A DNA stretch of 56,444 nt from IMG/VR virus record IMGVR_UViG_3300042319_001750, positions 1 to 56,444 of that record; one strand, written 5' to 3'. Made by a program: the position numbers and the translations under genes. The notes beneath the pieces were generated by a model. That model worked only from the letters and a program-made list of their open reading frames with translations. It was not told the DNA's origin and made no database searches. This stretch comes from a virus. Position 1 is the first letter of the stretch; every line of letters starts with the position of its first letter. Below are positions 33,085-42,526 of this stretch, one piece after another.

Positions 33085-34104
33085 TCACGGACCTTTATTG
33101 TCTCCCTTACTCGGCGCGGGAGCTCCTCCAGCCGCGGGAGGCGTAATATACCTCGAACCTGCGTCAGGACTTCCGTCATCCCCAGCAGCCCCAGATTTCT
33201 GAAGGAGCGCCTTCAGTTCTCCAAGGAGAACTTTTTGTTTATCGCGGTCGATCTCATTCTCCATCTCAGACTGGAGCACCCGGATACGAGCTGAGAGAAT
33301 TTGATTGGAGGATACGCGCTGCTTGAGCAGCCCGATCTTTGATTTGGCGAGATCGCCAAATTTACCATCCTTCTCCCGCAGCTTCTCGACTTGGTCAGGA
33401 GCCATGCCGGAGTCGATGAGGTCCTTCTTGATGGCCCGTTGATTACGGTCGCGGGTCATCTTTTCCGTCAAGGTTGCCAGCATGGAGGGAACTTCAGTCG
33501 GTTTCGACTTCTGAGATTCACGAATCTTGTTAAGCTCGGCGGTGTAGGCAGGCATGAAGTCATCATCCTGTAAATCTTCAGCGTATTTCTGGGCCAATTT
33601 CTCAGCGCCTTCCAGACTGCCGCGGGAGTCGAGGCGCTCTTCGCGTGAGACTTCACGGGCGGTGTTGCGCTCTTCCTCAGCCAGACGCTCCTTATTGGTG
33701 CGGGCTTCCGCATCCAGACGTTGCTGCTCAGTGCGAGCTCCCCCGGCGATGTCAAGGTATGACCGGACGGATTGTGAGGCAAGGGCGTTAGCGCCCCCGG
33801 GCTCAGCCATGAGCTTGCCGACCTCTTGAAAGTATCCCGGCTTGGTAGGGTCAAGCTGCGTCAGACGAGGCATGACGGCTGCCGTGGCAGCCTCTTCACT
33901 TTTGCGCCGAGCCTCGGCGTCGCGGGCGCGCTGGGCGTCTTCTTCCCGCAGACGGAGGGATTGTTCATCGCTCGCCATGGCCATCGCGTTCTTGCGAACC
34001 TCCGAGGCGGCTTTGTAGAACTCAGGCACGACAACTCCCGCCGCACGCGATGTGAGGTAGGTGGGTTGCGGGGTTGCGGGGTTGAGCCAGTCAGCGAGTG
34101 CCAT
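33085..34104 (-). CDS. Coiled-coil internal virion protein (candidate)
   Basis: 339 aa, almost entirely helical and charged: residues 30-75 (SLRLREEDAQRARDAEARRKSEE), 120-165, and 225-300 (KIGLLKQRVSSNQILSARIRVLQSEMENEIDRDKQK) are coiled coils. The C-terminus is a Gly/Pro-rich tail. Position between the Ala-rich protein and the giant protein, on the late strand, fits an ejectosome component comparable to T7 gp15. No sequence match recognised. Leader ACCTCCCCCTACT-ATG. Confidence 0.65.
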   Translation of the reverse strand: MALADWLNPATPQPTYLTSRAAGVVVPEFYKAASEVRKNAMAMASDEQSLRLREEDAQRARDAEARRKSEEAATAAVMPRLTQLDPTKPGYFQEVGKLMAEPGGANALASQSVRSYLDIAGGARTEQQRLDAEARTNKERLAEEERNTAREVSREERLDSRGSLEGAEKLAQKYAEDLQDDDFMPAYTAELNKIRESQKSKPTEVPSMLATLTEKMTRDRNQRAIKKDLIDSGMAPDQVEKLREKDGKFGDLAKSKIGLLKQRVSSNQILSARIRVLQSEMENEIDRDKQKVLLGELKALLQKSGAAGDDGSPDAGSRYITPPAAGGAPAPSKGDNKGP

Positions 34105-34116
34105 AGTAGGGGGAGG

Positions 34117-34983
34117 TTATGCTGTTCGGGAAGGCATCGCACGCCCTTTCGCAAGGAGGCGATCACGCTTCACTTGCGTCTCTTTCTTCTTGTCTGCCAC
34201 GAGTGGGGTAGTGCCGTCAGAAGCCGACTGGACCAGTCGGTTAGCCTCCTCGTCACTGCCCACTTTAATGCGCCCCTCGTTGAGGGCGTTGGCCAGCTTC
34301 AGTCGCGGGGAGAGAGGAGCGGCCTTGGAGGGAGTAGCGGCGGCGGGGGTGGCCCCCACATCGGAGGCCGACTGGACCAGTCGGTTAGCCTCCTCGTCAC
34401 TGCCCACTTTAATGCGCCCCTCGTTGAGGGCGTTGGCCAGCTTCAGTCGGGGGGAGGTGATCTCTGAAGGAGCTTTCTGCCCGGGAGGGACAACAGTTAC
34501 GGCGGGCTTTGAAGTGCCACCAGCGGCGGGAGGGGTAGTGCCAGCGGCGGGAGGGGTCTCTTTCGGCAGGTCAGTAATATTGCCTGCCTCGTCCATGGTC
34601 TTGCCAGAAGACTTGGCGTCAGCGTTATACTTTTGACGAGTGGACTCAAAAGTCCCAGCAGACTTGGCAGCAGCGATTTTCGCTTCACGGGTCTGGCCGG
34701 TGAGGGCTGGCGTCTGAGAGCGCATCTGGTCGGCAAGGGCTTCACGGGAGGCCACACGCCCCTGAGCGAGCGAGGTTGTATCAGCGGCGCTGCCGCCCAT
34801 GCCGTAGGCTTTGCCCTCACTTTCGAGACCAGCGGCAAACTGGAGGGCCTTCTCGTAGTTCTTCTCCTTCTTGGCTTGGCGGAGGCCCTTGCGCATGAGA
34901 GAGGCGCGACCGCGTGAAGAGGCAGACTCGCGAGCGACTTCGCGATCCATTCCAAGAGTAGTGCGGGATGCAGTGATAGCCAT
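34117..34983 (-). CDS. Internal virion-type protein with duplicated segment
   Basis: 288 aa. The N-terminus is basic and helical (REVARESASSRGRASLMRKGLRQAKKEK). Pro/Ala linkers follow, then two copies of the segment SPRLKLANALNEGRIKVG plus SDEEANRLVQSASD (32 aa), 48 residues apart. The DNA copies are almost identical, so the duplication is recent. Placed between the putative adaptor gene and the coiled-coil protein, it may be the smallest ejectosome component. Function inferred from position. Confidence 0.65.
   Translation of the reverse strand: MAITASRTTLGMDREVARESASSRGRASLMRKGLRQAKKEKNYEKALQFAAGLESEGKAYGMGGSAADTTSLAQGRVASREALADQMRSQTPALTGQTREAKIAAAKSAGTFESTRQKYNADAKSSGKTMDEAGNITDLPKETPPAAGTTPPAAGGTSKPAVTVVPPGQKAPSEITSPRLKLANALNEGRIKVGSDEEANRLVQSASDVGATPAAATPSKAAPLSPRLKLANALNEGRIKVGSDEEANRLVQSASDGTTPLVADKKKETQVKRDRLLAKGRAMPSRTA
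34223..34454 (-). repeat. Recent 144-bp-period direct duplication
   Basis: 34223-34305 and 34367-34449 are identical over 83 bp, and 5 further bases match except for one. The period of 144 bp (48 codons) keeps the frame of the gene at 34117. Confidence 0.92.
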
Positions 34984-34985
34984 AA

Positions 34986-35918
34986 TTAGTAGGAGGTGCG
35001 GAGTCCGGGAGACCCGTAGTTGAACGAAGGAATGACGCGAGCCTTGCCGCGGAGGCGGCGAAGTTCGGCATTTAGCAAGGTGTAAGCCTGATCGAAGTGG
35101 GCGACGGAGCTGTCAAGGTCTGACTGGTCCTCAAGGCGGAGGGCAATGAGTCCATGCTTCAGAGCGCCGATATTGTTCGGGATCACCAGATCATCTTCGT
35201 TGACGAGATCGACATGACGGCGGCTGCAGAGGGCAGTGATGGTGCAGTTGGATGGAACAGCTCCGACCTTATAGCGGCGGTAGCTGGGGTCCGTTTCACC
35301 GGGTTCGTAGACACCGAGCTCAGTGGTGCCCGTGCGAAGGGAGCAGTATTTGCTCATCAGGGGCAACGTCAGACTTTCAATGCGGAGCACCGCAGAAGGA
35401 AAGTTATTGTCACCACTGGAGAGAGTGACGCGAAGGCCATCCTGCCCATCAGCGGAGTAGAGTCGTTTACCGGCGGCGTCGTAGCCACGCAGCACAGCCA
35501 CCCCACCAATGCCAGCGTCTCCAGCGGTGACACGAAGGTAGACCGTAGCGGAAGCTGTCAGGTCAGTATGGACGCAGGCATCCTCCATTTCCATAACTGA
35601 CACCATCGTGCGGTCAAACTCATGGGAACCGGGACCAACTTCGTTGAACTCATGTGCCAGCGCGTAGATGCGTCGTGGAGCTTGGTTGGATACCCGCATA
35701 CCCAGCAACGCAGAGGCGCGCCGTGGGAGGGTGATGTAGCCATTCGGGGCGCTGAGATCGGCCTGAAATTCAGCCTTTGCCCACAGCCCACTATCAATGA
35801 ACCGCTGAAGTAGTTGGTTCGTGAGGCGGAGAAATTTCTCGTCCATTGGGTTGCCAGCGTCCACATGCTCATAGAGCAGGTCACGGGCTTTGGCGACGGT
35901 CAAGCGGGCAGAGGACAT
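34986..35918 (-). CDS. Head-tail adaptor / connector-type protein (candidate)
   Basis: 310 aa. The helical N-terminus (TVAKARDLLYEHVDAGNPMDEKFLRLTNQLLQRFIDSG) and the C-terminal VPSNCTITALCSRRHVDLVNEDDLVIPNNIGALKHGLIALRLEDQSDLDSSVAHFDQAYTLLNAEL are patterns I associate with podovirus connector proteins, in which the NIGALKxxLxAxxxED stretch is conserved. The middle is a beta-rich insertion. It is next to a second connector-like gene and upstream of the internal virion genes. Leader: CATATACTTTGTCAAC-ATG. Confidence 0.6.
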   Translation of the reverse strand: MSSARLTVAKARDLLYEHVDAGNPMDEKFLRLTNQLLQRFIDSGLWAKAEFQADLSAPNGYITLPRRASALLGMRVSNQAPRRIYALAHEFNEVGPGSHEFDRTMVSVMEMEDACVHTDLTASATVYLRVTAGDAGIGGVAVLRGYDAAGKRLYSADGQDGLRVTLSSGDNNFPSAVLRIESLTLPLMSKYCSLRTGTTELGVYEPGETDPSYRRYKVGAVPSNCTITALCSRRHVDLVNEDDLVIPNNIGALKHGLIALRLEDQSDLDSSVAHFDQAYTLLNAELRRLRGKARVIPSFNYGSPGLRTSY

Positions 35919-35949
35919 GTTGACAAAGTATATGGTTGACAGGCGGGCG

Positions 35950-36918
35950 TCAAACTTTTCGATGCGCCATTAGTTCGACGGTCCCTGAAGACTGAGGAAC
36001 GTAGAGGCTATCAATCGGGCGGCTACTGAATATAGTAGTTGTGGGAGCGCGGGACACCCTGACAACTCTTGTGGAGAGGAGTGGGTTGGAATAATAGGTT
36101 GTCCCTCCCGGATAGTCATTCCCCCCTTCGTCAACATAAGGAGGGTAACTAGCTGCGGGACCAAGAATTTCATCTGTCTGCCTTAGTCGGAGGTCAAAGG
36201 CCCCCACGCCCTGACCTTTTTCAAAATCTACGGGGAGGTTGCGACGCTCGCGATCAAAAAGGTAGTCAGGAGAATATCCCCTAACAGCTAGCTGGACCGT
36301 CACGGTGGTGCGTGTGCGATTCTGCGAATACCACCCATACACATAACCGGCATCGCTGTAGTGGTATCCAAGCCCGATACGTTCAGGAAGGTAAAGCGCC
36401 CCGGTAGGAATAAATTCTTTGGCTGGAGGGTTGCGGCTTAAATAGTCAGAGCTCAGTGGGGCGATACGGTATCCGCCGTATTTTGCGGAGAAATATCCGG
36501 GCAAGGTAGCAGAGTTGACCAAGTCATCAGAATGGCGGTAGCGATCTTCGTCGTCATACTCCCCGCTGGTGAGATTCCCCAGCGGAAGGAAAACAAACCA
36601 CCCCGTCTCAAGGGTTTTTACCCCACCCCCGTCGATGATTTGGCCCCCGCCTTCAATGGGGGTCCCTCCCATCGTCTCTGTTGGGATATATGAAGGGTCC
36701 CGCGACTGGAAATGAGTGATGTTAGCCCACAAATAGTTGGTGAACACAACGGGCTCCTTAACCATTTCCCGCCCGGGAACTCTGACAGAAACCATCTGAC
36801 CGGTCTTATTGTCCCACGACTCCACTCCCCGGCCAGTGTTGATGCGGAGACGCGACTTCCATTCCGCGATACGTTCAGCGGCGGCCTCGATGATTTCTCT
36901 GGCTTGGGTTGGGCTCAT
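35950..36918 (-). CDS. Tail/connector structural protein (candidate)
   Basis: 322 aa, aromatic and beta-rich: N-terminal helix (AREIIEAAAERIAEWKSRLRIN), then Gly/Tyr-rich strands (YSDAGYVYGWYSQNRTRTTVTVQLAVRGYSPDYLFD). Its start overlaps the upstream 60-aa gene by ATGA. Order and composition suggest a tail-tube or nozzle component. No family recognised. Confidence 0.6.
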   Translation of the reverse strand: MSPTQAREIIEAAAERIAEWKSRLRINTGRGVESWDNKTGQMVSVRVPGREMVKEPVVFTNYLWANITHFQSRDPSYIPTETMGGTPIEGGGQIIDGGGVKTLETGWFVFLPLGNLTSGEYDDEDRYRHSDDLVNSATLPGYFSAKYGGYRIAPLSSDYLSRNPPAKEFIPTGALYLPERIGLGYHYSDAGYVYGWYSQNRTRTTVTVQLAVRGYSPDYLFDRERRNLPVDFEKGQGVGAFDLRLRQTDEILGPAASYPPYVDEGGNDYPGGTTYYSNPLLSTRVVRVSRAPTTTIFSSRPIDSLYVPQSSGTVELMAHRKV

Positions 36919-37097
36919 AGGGCTTCTCGAACAACGACGATAGGGAACCCGGGATGGGTGACGGTGCCTGCGTCAGCAGAATAGACACCTCCAACTTCCA
37001 GCACCGCTTCGTCAATCATGGTGGAGACAACGCGGAAGATTTCATTGGCCTGAGCTTCTGGCCCGGCCTTGCCGTCAAGGAGTTCGCCAGAGGTCAT
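36915..37097 (-). CDS. Small hypothetical virion-operon protein
   Basis: 60 aa, coupled at both ends by ATGA overlaps. Helical N-terminus (GPEAQANEIFRVVSTMIDEAVLEVGG) and a beta-like end (HPGFPIVVVREAL). Probably a minor structural or assembly protein. Confidence 0.65.
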   Translation of the reverse strand: MTSGELLDGKAGPEAQANEIFRVVSTMIDEAVLEVGGVYSADAGTVTHPGFPIVVVREAL

Positions 37098-37312
37098 TTG
37101 AGGAAGAGGAACTGTTCAGTAGAGGTTGACAAGCCACCCACAGACCCTGCACCAAGGACGCGGAACATCCCGAAGGCCGTGTCAATCTGCTGTTCGACCG
37201 TCGTCTTCACCGCCTGAAACTGCATGTCGCCCCCAAGCTCACCGTTCAAAATCTCAAGGAGGGAGGGCTGCTGGGGTTCAGGGGTTGGAGCCTCGTCAGG
37301 ATCGGGGGTCAT
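37094..37312 (-). CDS. Small hypothetical virion-operon protein
   Basis: 72 aa, Pro/Glu-rich N-terminus then LLEILNGELGGDMQFQAVKTTVEQQIDTAFGMFRVLG. Overlaps the tail protein gene and the next gene by 4 nt each. It may assist folding or attachment of the tail protein. Unrecognised. Confidence 0.65.
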   Translation of the reverse strand: MTPDPDEAPTPEPQQPSLLEILNGELGGDMQFQAVKTTVEQQIDTAFGMFRVLGAGSVGGLSTSTEQFLFLK

Positions 37313-40300
37313 GGTTTGAAGATTGCAACTCGATTACGGTCAGCTACCAACAGGTCTCCGCCCTGCCACGTCAACCCAGCGGCGCTATTCAACGTCGTTT
37401 CTGAGCGTGTCAGAACAGAGTTGGTGGTGAAGTTAGGCTGACCTAATACAGCATGAGGTTGACTGCCGTTAGCTGGAGCCGTGTAAAAGATAAGCACGCG
37501 GCGATTGTTGGTGTCGCTGACGGCAAGTTGACCGACAGCATTCATAGACAGTCCACTTGGGCCATTGCACCAGTCTCGAGTGGCTCCAGTGAAGCTAGTA
37601 GATAGGTCTGTCTGGAACAAGATAATGTCCGGGGGAACCCCGGAAGTAGGGACGGACCCATAACCAAGGACGCGGTTAAAATACGCGTCCGCGATGTAGA
37701 GTTTGCCGTCTACTGGGCTGACACACGCTGCTGAAGGGGCCCTAAACCTCGGGAGAGAGAGTGAGCCCGCGGGTGTATAAGAGGGGCCCGTGGGTAAGAG
37801 GGCAACGCTCAAACTCGTCTGACCTAAGGCGAGGTTGGCGGCGGCATTACTGGCTGCGGGAAAACTGTTCCAAATGAGAACGCGATAATTACCCGGGTCA
37901 GTAGCGATGAGCTTCCCCGCTTGCGACCCAGAAGGAACTACAAAAATGTCAGTGATTCCCTTAAATTTAGTCGGAGAGGCTCCCGGCAAGCCTGAGGTGA
38001 AATTAACCTGCCCAAGCACCATATCTGCGGCTTGATTGTTAGTGGCCGGGTTGTTCCAAATAAGGATGCGGTTACGCACGGTGTCAGACACTAAGAGCTT
38101 CTCACCATACCACGCCACCGCTTTTGGGAGCCGAAGGTTTGATTGCGTAATAGCGACGCTATCCGAATAACTCGTCAAGTTGGGTTGACCGAGGACGAGG
38201 TCAGCCGCCTGACCCGTGGCGAGGGCTGGGTAGCTGTTCCAAATGAGAACACGGTTGGCGACTGTGTCAGCGATAGCAACCCTCCCGCTGGAACTGACGG
38301 CGGGGCGAGAGCCCAATGAGGTGCTGAGCTGAGCTGCGGAAGGAGCACCTACCCAAGTTGTATCGGCTGAACTAGATGTCTGCCCGAGGATCAAAGAAGC
38401 CGAACTGGAAGTTGGGAGGCTGCCGGAATTGTAAGAGAACCCGAGAAGGGGCACCTCGAAAGGATTTTCGTCATGGTCGTTACTCGCGATGTTGAGCTTC
38501 GCTTCGAGTGGTCCAACAGTGGTCCCCGGTGTCAACGTCACGTCAACGAAAGCACTCTGACCCGGCTCAAGCCGGGTGACAACTGTCGTGCTGTCGGCAA
38601 GAACGACGTTGGTGACGAAGAACTTTGCCGCGTCAGTGCCTGTGAGAGTGGCCGCTAAGCCAGTGAGGTCAGCATTTCCGACGTTGCGAACCCAGAATCG
38701 TTTAGTGCGGGAAGTCCCCGTCAACATAGACCCGTAAGTAGAAACGCCGGTGTTGTCGGTCAAGATGCTCCCTAAAGGGCTCTCTACCTGAATCTCATGC
38801 TCCGTGCCACCGGTGCCGGTGAGGTTGATGACGTAAGTCGGCTGGTTAGGGTCACTGCTGGCGACCGTCAACACAGCGGATTTCAAGCCGGATGTAGTCG
38901 GGGTGAACCCAATGGTCAAATTTGCAGTGCCCCCCGAAACTACGGAGGTGACGAACGACCCAACCGAAAACTGCGCTGCGTCGGTGCCGGAGAGTGTTGC
39001 AGCCAACGAGCTTAGTGTTCCAGCGCCGCGGTTGACGACCCCGAAGGTTGCCTGCTTGAGAACCGTTGCGGCGGAAAACCCGAAATAATACGAGGCCCCC
39101 GGAGACAGGTCTGCTCCAGATGGCGCAGTCACGTCAATCAGGCCGACGGCGACACCCGTGGCGCTGAGGGTCAGGAGGTAAGGGTCTTCCGCTCCAGTGG
39201 GGTCATTGTTGTTGATCGACACCGACAGCGTTTTTGCCCCGGCTTCGGTGGGAGTAAAGCTGACACTGAAGGTTCCTGTGGCTCCGGCTGCGATTGGGGC
39301 TTCGGGAGAGCTAAGTAAGTCCCAAGGAGGAGGGCTCGAAGAATCGGAGATACCTACCACAGCAGTCAACGCCCCATTTCCAGTGTTGAGGATACTGAAC
39401 GAGAATGTGCCGACGGACCCAGTGTTGACGTTGCCCAAGGCAACAGTGCTGCCGCCAGAAGGCCGCGACACTCCGGCGTAGAGCACGTCAATTTCAGGCT
39501 GCACGGCCGTCCCAGTCAGCGTCACCAGATACGACGGGATATTGACGGCGTTGGACGTGATCGTCATACTCACACTGATGGCCCCGACCGCAGCCGTAGG
39601 ACGCATTTTAACGAGAACGGTCGCATATCCGCCCGGGGCTACGGATGTAGGTAGCGTCCCAACTACCGAGAAGTAGGACCGGTATCCACCCTCAAATACG
39701 ACGGCGATTCCCGACAGGCTGAGCAGCCCATCGTTGCGGATAATGATTGTCTTGAAGGTGTCCTCAGTTGTTTGGGCTTGGCCAAAGTCGATGACACCCG
39801 TTACAGCGGGCAGCGGCACATCATCAATGGTATTGACGAGTCCGTCAGGACCGGGTGTGGAGAGTGCGATTTCTGCCTGCGGCGGGCACATCACTACAGC
39901 AATGTTTGACTCTCTCACCACCGTGGTAGCGCCAGTCGTCCGAGTCACGGTCAACCTACTATAGTAAGGCACCCCACGCGAAGCCCCTGTGACGGTCTTG
40001 GTTGCTAGCCCGAGGACGCTGAAGTCTTTGAAACCCGGCAGAAAACCAGTTTTGAATGTGGGGTCTGAAGAGACGTCCAATTTCAGAGCTGTCGTGTAGG
40101 CCAAATTTCCCCAGTTGAGTTGGAAAGATGTGGCAAAAGTGGTGCCTACAGTAAGATAAAGCTCAGGAGCTACACCTGCTTGTGAGGGGCAGTTGACGAG
40201 CATAACACGCTTGAGCCACCCGCCTTGGTGAGCTCGAAGGTCTACCTCGGCCACAATGCTCCCGGGCCAGCGAGTGTAGTTCGTGGCTGGGAATTCCTGC

Positions 40301-41574
40301 TGGAAATTGGCTGCGTAGAAGGTGATGTAATCATGCAGGCATTCCTGCACGCTGACGTCAAGCAGGGGGCTGTTGAAGGAGATAGCCTTAGGCAGCAGTG
40401 GCGTTGGCTCAGGCAGGAGAGGGCTGGTGGCTTTAGTGCTGTTCCATGTTGGGTCTCCGCCAACTACAGGAAGGGCAGAAGTCCACTCTTCAATGATCGT
40501 CGCGAGACACGGGCCGGAGTAGGCGTCTGCGACGAATCTAGGGGAGGTGACATACCCTGTGACCGCCGAGTAGATGTCGGAGTTATCGGCGTAGACTGGC
40601 GTGATGTTGACGTAGTCTAGGACAGCAGGCCAAGCCCAGTTGGTGACGATTTGGAAAGTGCGGGTTGCCTTGCCGTTGATAGCAGAGCCAGCGAGACCAG
40701 CAGCTTTCTTGGTATTCTTGATTGACCACAGAGTATTGATGGGCTGCAACTCCACGATAGACCCGTCAGACTGAATGCCAGAGGGGATCGTCGTATTGGC
40801 GGGAACCTTAGCACGCCGGAAAGAAGTTGTGGCGTTGATCTCAGGGTCAAACTCTTTGCCGATGATTTCAGAGTCAACATAACGAACTGCCACGGCGTCA
40901 AAAGTCCCTGTAGCAAAAGCGGCTACAGCTGTGTATGCCGTAGCCGGGGGGCTAAAATTACTGACCCGGACACCCGGAGGTAGGTATGTGGCAGGGCACT
41001 CAATGTAATCGTTGATGGCCAACAAAGTTCCTAGGGTGCTGAGCGCCGTCACGTTCGCAATAGTGCCGATACTGAGGGATGCAATGACTTGGCGGACGCG
41101 CAGTTTTTCCCGAGTGACCGCTACCATGACAAAAGTTGATGCGAGCACTTCATCGTTGATAGGACGCTCTTCAACCCCAGTCACAGTCCACTCAAGCGGG
41201 TAGGCTAAGACTTCGACCGGGGGCATGTCATAAGTTGACGTCACCGAAAAGTCAGACCGACGAACGATAAAAGTCTGGGTAAGCTGGGGCCAGTCAGGAG
41301 TGTCCGTCAGCTGCCAGTTGTAGCGATGCTGATTCTCCCGGTTGGCGGAGTAATACCACCGTTGCCATCCAGCGCCCCCTTCAGCGGTCACAAACACCAA
41401 CTCATGGTGAGGGAACTTTGCAGTGTCCGGGTGAGGGTCTCCATAGCTCCACGACTTGTTTTTGGGCAAGTCTCCGTCCCGGATTTCATAGAAGAGCAGG
41501 TCGGCCTGCCCCTCAGGAGTCGGGAAAGAAAGAACGGGAATGCGTTCTGGGATGTCGGGCTTCGGGCGGATCAT
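37309..41574 (-). CDS. 1421-aa tail protein with ASH repeats and NHL-like beta-propeller
   Basis: Residues 1-~590 form an unrecognised N-terminal region that probably anchors to the virion, with a fibronectin-like part near its end. Residues ~590-1040 are four ~110-aa immunoglobulin-like repeats of the ASH/choice-of-anchor-D type, each with a G-N-x-x-x-G/NTGNGALT-like strand pair and an SNDPxxPxYxxxLxG ending. Residues ~1050-1421 hold about six blades of the pattern LGQxNFxS ... G-x-L-x-V-x-D-x-x-N-x-R-V-L-I-W-N, an NHL-like propeller. Such propellers commonly bind glycans or proteins, so host adsorption is likely. Both repeat types are common in PVC-group surface proteins. The start follows ATTGACGAT. 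It is the largest virion gene after the giant one. Confidence 0.82.
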   Translation of the reverse strand: MIRPKPDIPERIPVLSFPTPEGQADLLFYEIRDGDLPKNKSWSYGDPHPDTAKFPHHELVFVTAEGGAGWQRWYYSANRENQHRYNWQLTDTPDWPQLTQTFIVRRSDFSVTSTYDMPPVEVLAYPLEWTVTGVEERPINDEVLASTFVMVAVTREKLRVRQVIASLSIGTIANVTALSTLGTLLAINDYIECPATYLPPGVRVSNFSPPATAYTAVAAFATGTFDAVAVRYVDSEIIGKEFDPEINATTSFRRAKVPANTTIPSGIQSDGSIVELQPINTLWSIKNTKKAAGLAGSAINGKATRTFQIVTNWAWPAVLDYVNITPVYADNSDIYSAVTGYVTSPRFVADAYSGPCLATIIEEWTSALPVVGGDPTWNSTKATSPLLPEPTPLLPKAISFNSPLLDVSVQECLHDYITFYAANFQQEFPATNYTRWPGSIVAEVDLRAHQGGWLKRVMLVNCPSQAGVAPELYLTVGTTFATSFQLNWGNLAYTTALKLDVSSDPTFKTGFLPGFKDFSVLGLATKTVTGASRGVPYYSRLTVTRTTGATTVVRESNIAVVMCPPQAEIALSTPGPDGLVNTIDDVPLPAVTGVIDFGQAQTTEDTFKTIIIRNDGLLSLSGIAVVFEGGYRSYFSVVGTLPTSVAPGGYATVLVKMRPTAAVGAISVSMTITSNAVNIPSYLVTLTGTAVQPEIDVLYAGVSRPSGGSTVALGNVNTGSVGTFSFSILNTGNGALTAVVGISDSSSPPPWDLLSSPEAPIAAGATGTFSVSFTPTEAGAKTLSVSINNNDPTGAEDPYLLTLSATGVAVGLIDVTAPSGADLSPGASYYFGFSAATVLKQATFGVVNRGAGTLSSLAATLSGTDAAQFSVGSFVTSVVSGGTANLTIGFTPTTSGLKSAVLTVASSDPNQPTYVINLTGTGGTEHEIQVESPLGSILTDNTGVSTYGSMLTGTSRTKRFWVRNVGNADLTGLAATLTGTDAAKFFVTNVVLADSTTVVTRLEPGQSAFVDVTLTPGTTVGPLEAKLNIASNDHDENPFEVPLLGFSYNSGSLPTSSSASLILGQTSSSADTTWVGAPSAAQLSTSLGSRPAVSSSGRVAIADTVANRVLIWNSYPALATGQAADLVLGQPNLTSYSDSVAITQSNLRLPKAVAWYGEKLLVSDTVRNRILIWNNPATNNQAADMVLGQVNFTSGLPGASPTKFKGITDIFVVPSGSQAGKLIATDPGNYRVLIWNSFPAASNAAANLALGQTSLSVALLPTGPSYTPAGSLSLPRFRAPSAACVSPVDGKLYIADAYFNRVLGYGSVPTSGVPPDIILFQTDLSTSFTGATRDWCNGPSGLSMNAVGQLAVSDTNNRRVLIFYTAPANGSQPHAVLGQPNFTTNSVLTRSETTLNSAAGLTWQGGDLLVADRNRVAIFKP

Positions 41575-41605
41575 ATCGTCAATCTAATCGCCGTCAGGGT
41601 TGACG

Positions 41606-41935
41606 TCAATACTTGCCCTTGCCCTTAGGCGGAGTCTTTCGATCTCCTCCCGGGCCAGCCCAAAGCTCACGACGAGCCCAATAGTTCGGGCTGGTCTTAT
41701 CGTCTTTGGTCAAGCTACCACCCTTATCGCGAATCTTGGCAGAGCGGGCGAGGTATGACTTGCGGGCGGCCGCAGAGTAATTATGGCCATAGCCTTCAGC
41801 ACCAAAATGGACGATGCGAATCTTATTGGTGTCGGGGTCGCGGACGAAGACGCTCTTCTTCTTGCCAGAAGGAGTGACCCCGGGAATTTTCCGGGGTGAG
41901 TCGAGAGTGACTTCCTTGCCGCGCCAAGTTGCCAT
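41606..41935 (-). CDS. Conserved small phage structural-type protein (YWARxxLW)
   Basis: 109 aa, very basic. KKKSVFVRDPDTNKIRIVHFGAEGYGHNYSAAARKSYLARS ... LTKDDKTSPNYWARRELWAG has the arrangement (V-x-FG...R-x-S-[FY]-x-AR...DKT-x-x-x-YW-x-x-x-x-W) of a small conserved protein next to structural genes in T4-like and cyanophage genomes. Its role is not settled; prohead or capsid association has been suggested for relatives. It lies between the endolysin and tail protein genes. Confidence 0.68.
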   Translation of the reverse strand: MATWRGKEVTLDSPRKIPGVTPSGKKKSVFVRDPDTNKIRIVHFGAEGYGHNYSAAARKSYLARSAKIRDKGGSLTKDDKTSPNYWARRELWAGPGGDRKTPPKGKGKY

Positions 41936-41938
41936 AGC

Positions 41939-42526
41939 TCAGATGAGGGTATTGCTGAACTTAGTAGTCTGGTCCCAACGAGAGACCAGCCCTTTCCAGA
42001 ATTTTGCCCGCTTCCCAACAGGAGGGGCTACCTTCCGTTCGTAGGCTTCGCGGGCTTCACGGAACCGAAGAAGAAAAGCGCGGGGCTCCTTCTCAGCGCG
42101 AGCCAGCGCAGCCAGCGTCATCGGACCAACCTTGCCGTCAACTTCTACGTCAAGGGCCATCTGCAGGATGCGGGCGCAGCCAGTAGTGCCTCGGTTGAAG
42201 GCGGTATCTCGAAGGGCCGCTTCCGAAAAAGGACTTCGAGCCCAGTTGCCTGCTGTATCTGTGACCTTCAGAATGTGCTCGGCAGCTTCCTGCTCAGCCT
42301 GCACAAACTTTTTGCCAGCGATGAGGGACGCGAGGCGGGCCGCAGCCTCGGGGTGATACCGGTCATTGATGCCCGCAACCTCGAAGGTTCCACCACCGTC
42401 ACCAGCGGGTAACCGATAGACGGCGAGGCGTCCACTACGGTCACGGCGAGCTTCCACATCAAGGATGTGTTTGCCGATTGCAAGCGAGTGTTCTGGTCTC
42501 ATTTTGGTTGGTGGGGGAGTGCTCAT
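41939..42526 (-). CDS. Endolysin, GH108-like peptidoglycan hydrolase
   Basis: 195 aa. The N-terminal ILDVEARRDRSG...PAGDGGGTFEVAGI follows the GH108 pattern, in which the first Glu (Glu25 here) is catalytic and D-x-GG-x-T-x-x-GI forms the active-site loop. DTAFNRGTTGCARILQMALDVEVDGKVGPMTLAAL resembles the attached peptidoglycan-binding part. Relatives cleave the glycan backbone of peptidoglycan. No signal peptide is seen, so release by the holin-like proteins encoded upstream is expected. It overlaps the spanin-like gene by ATGA. Confidence 0.75.
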   Translation of the reverse strand: MSTPPPTKMRPEHSLAIGKHILDVEARRDRSGRLAVYRLPAGDGGGTFEVAGINDRYHPEAAARLASLIAGKKFVQAEQEAAEHILKVTDTAGNWARSPFSEAALRDTAFNRGTTGCARILQMALDVEVDGKVGPMTLAALARAEKEPRAFLLRFREAREAYERKVAPPVGKRAKFWKGLVSRWDQTTKFSNTLI

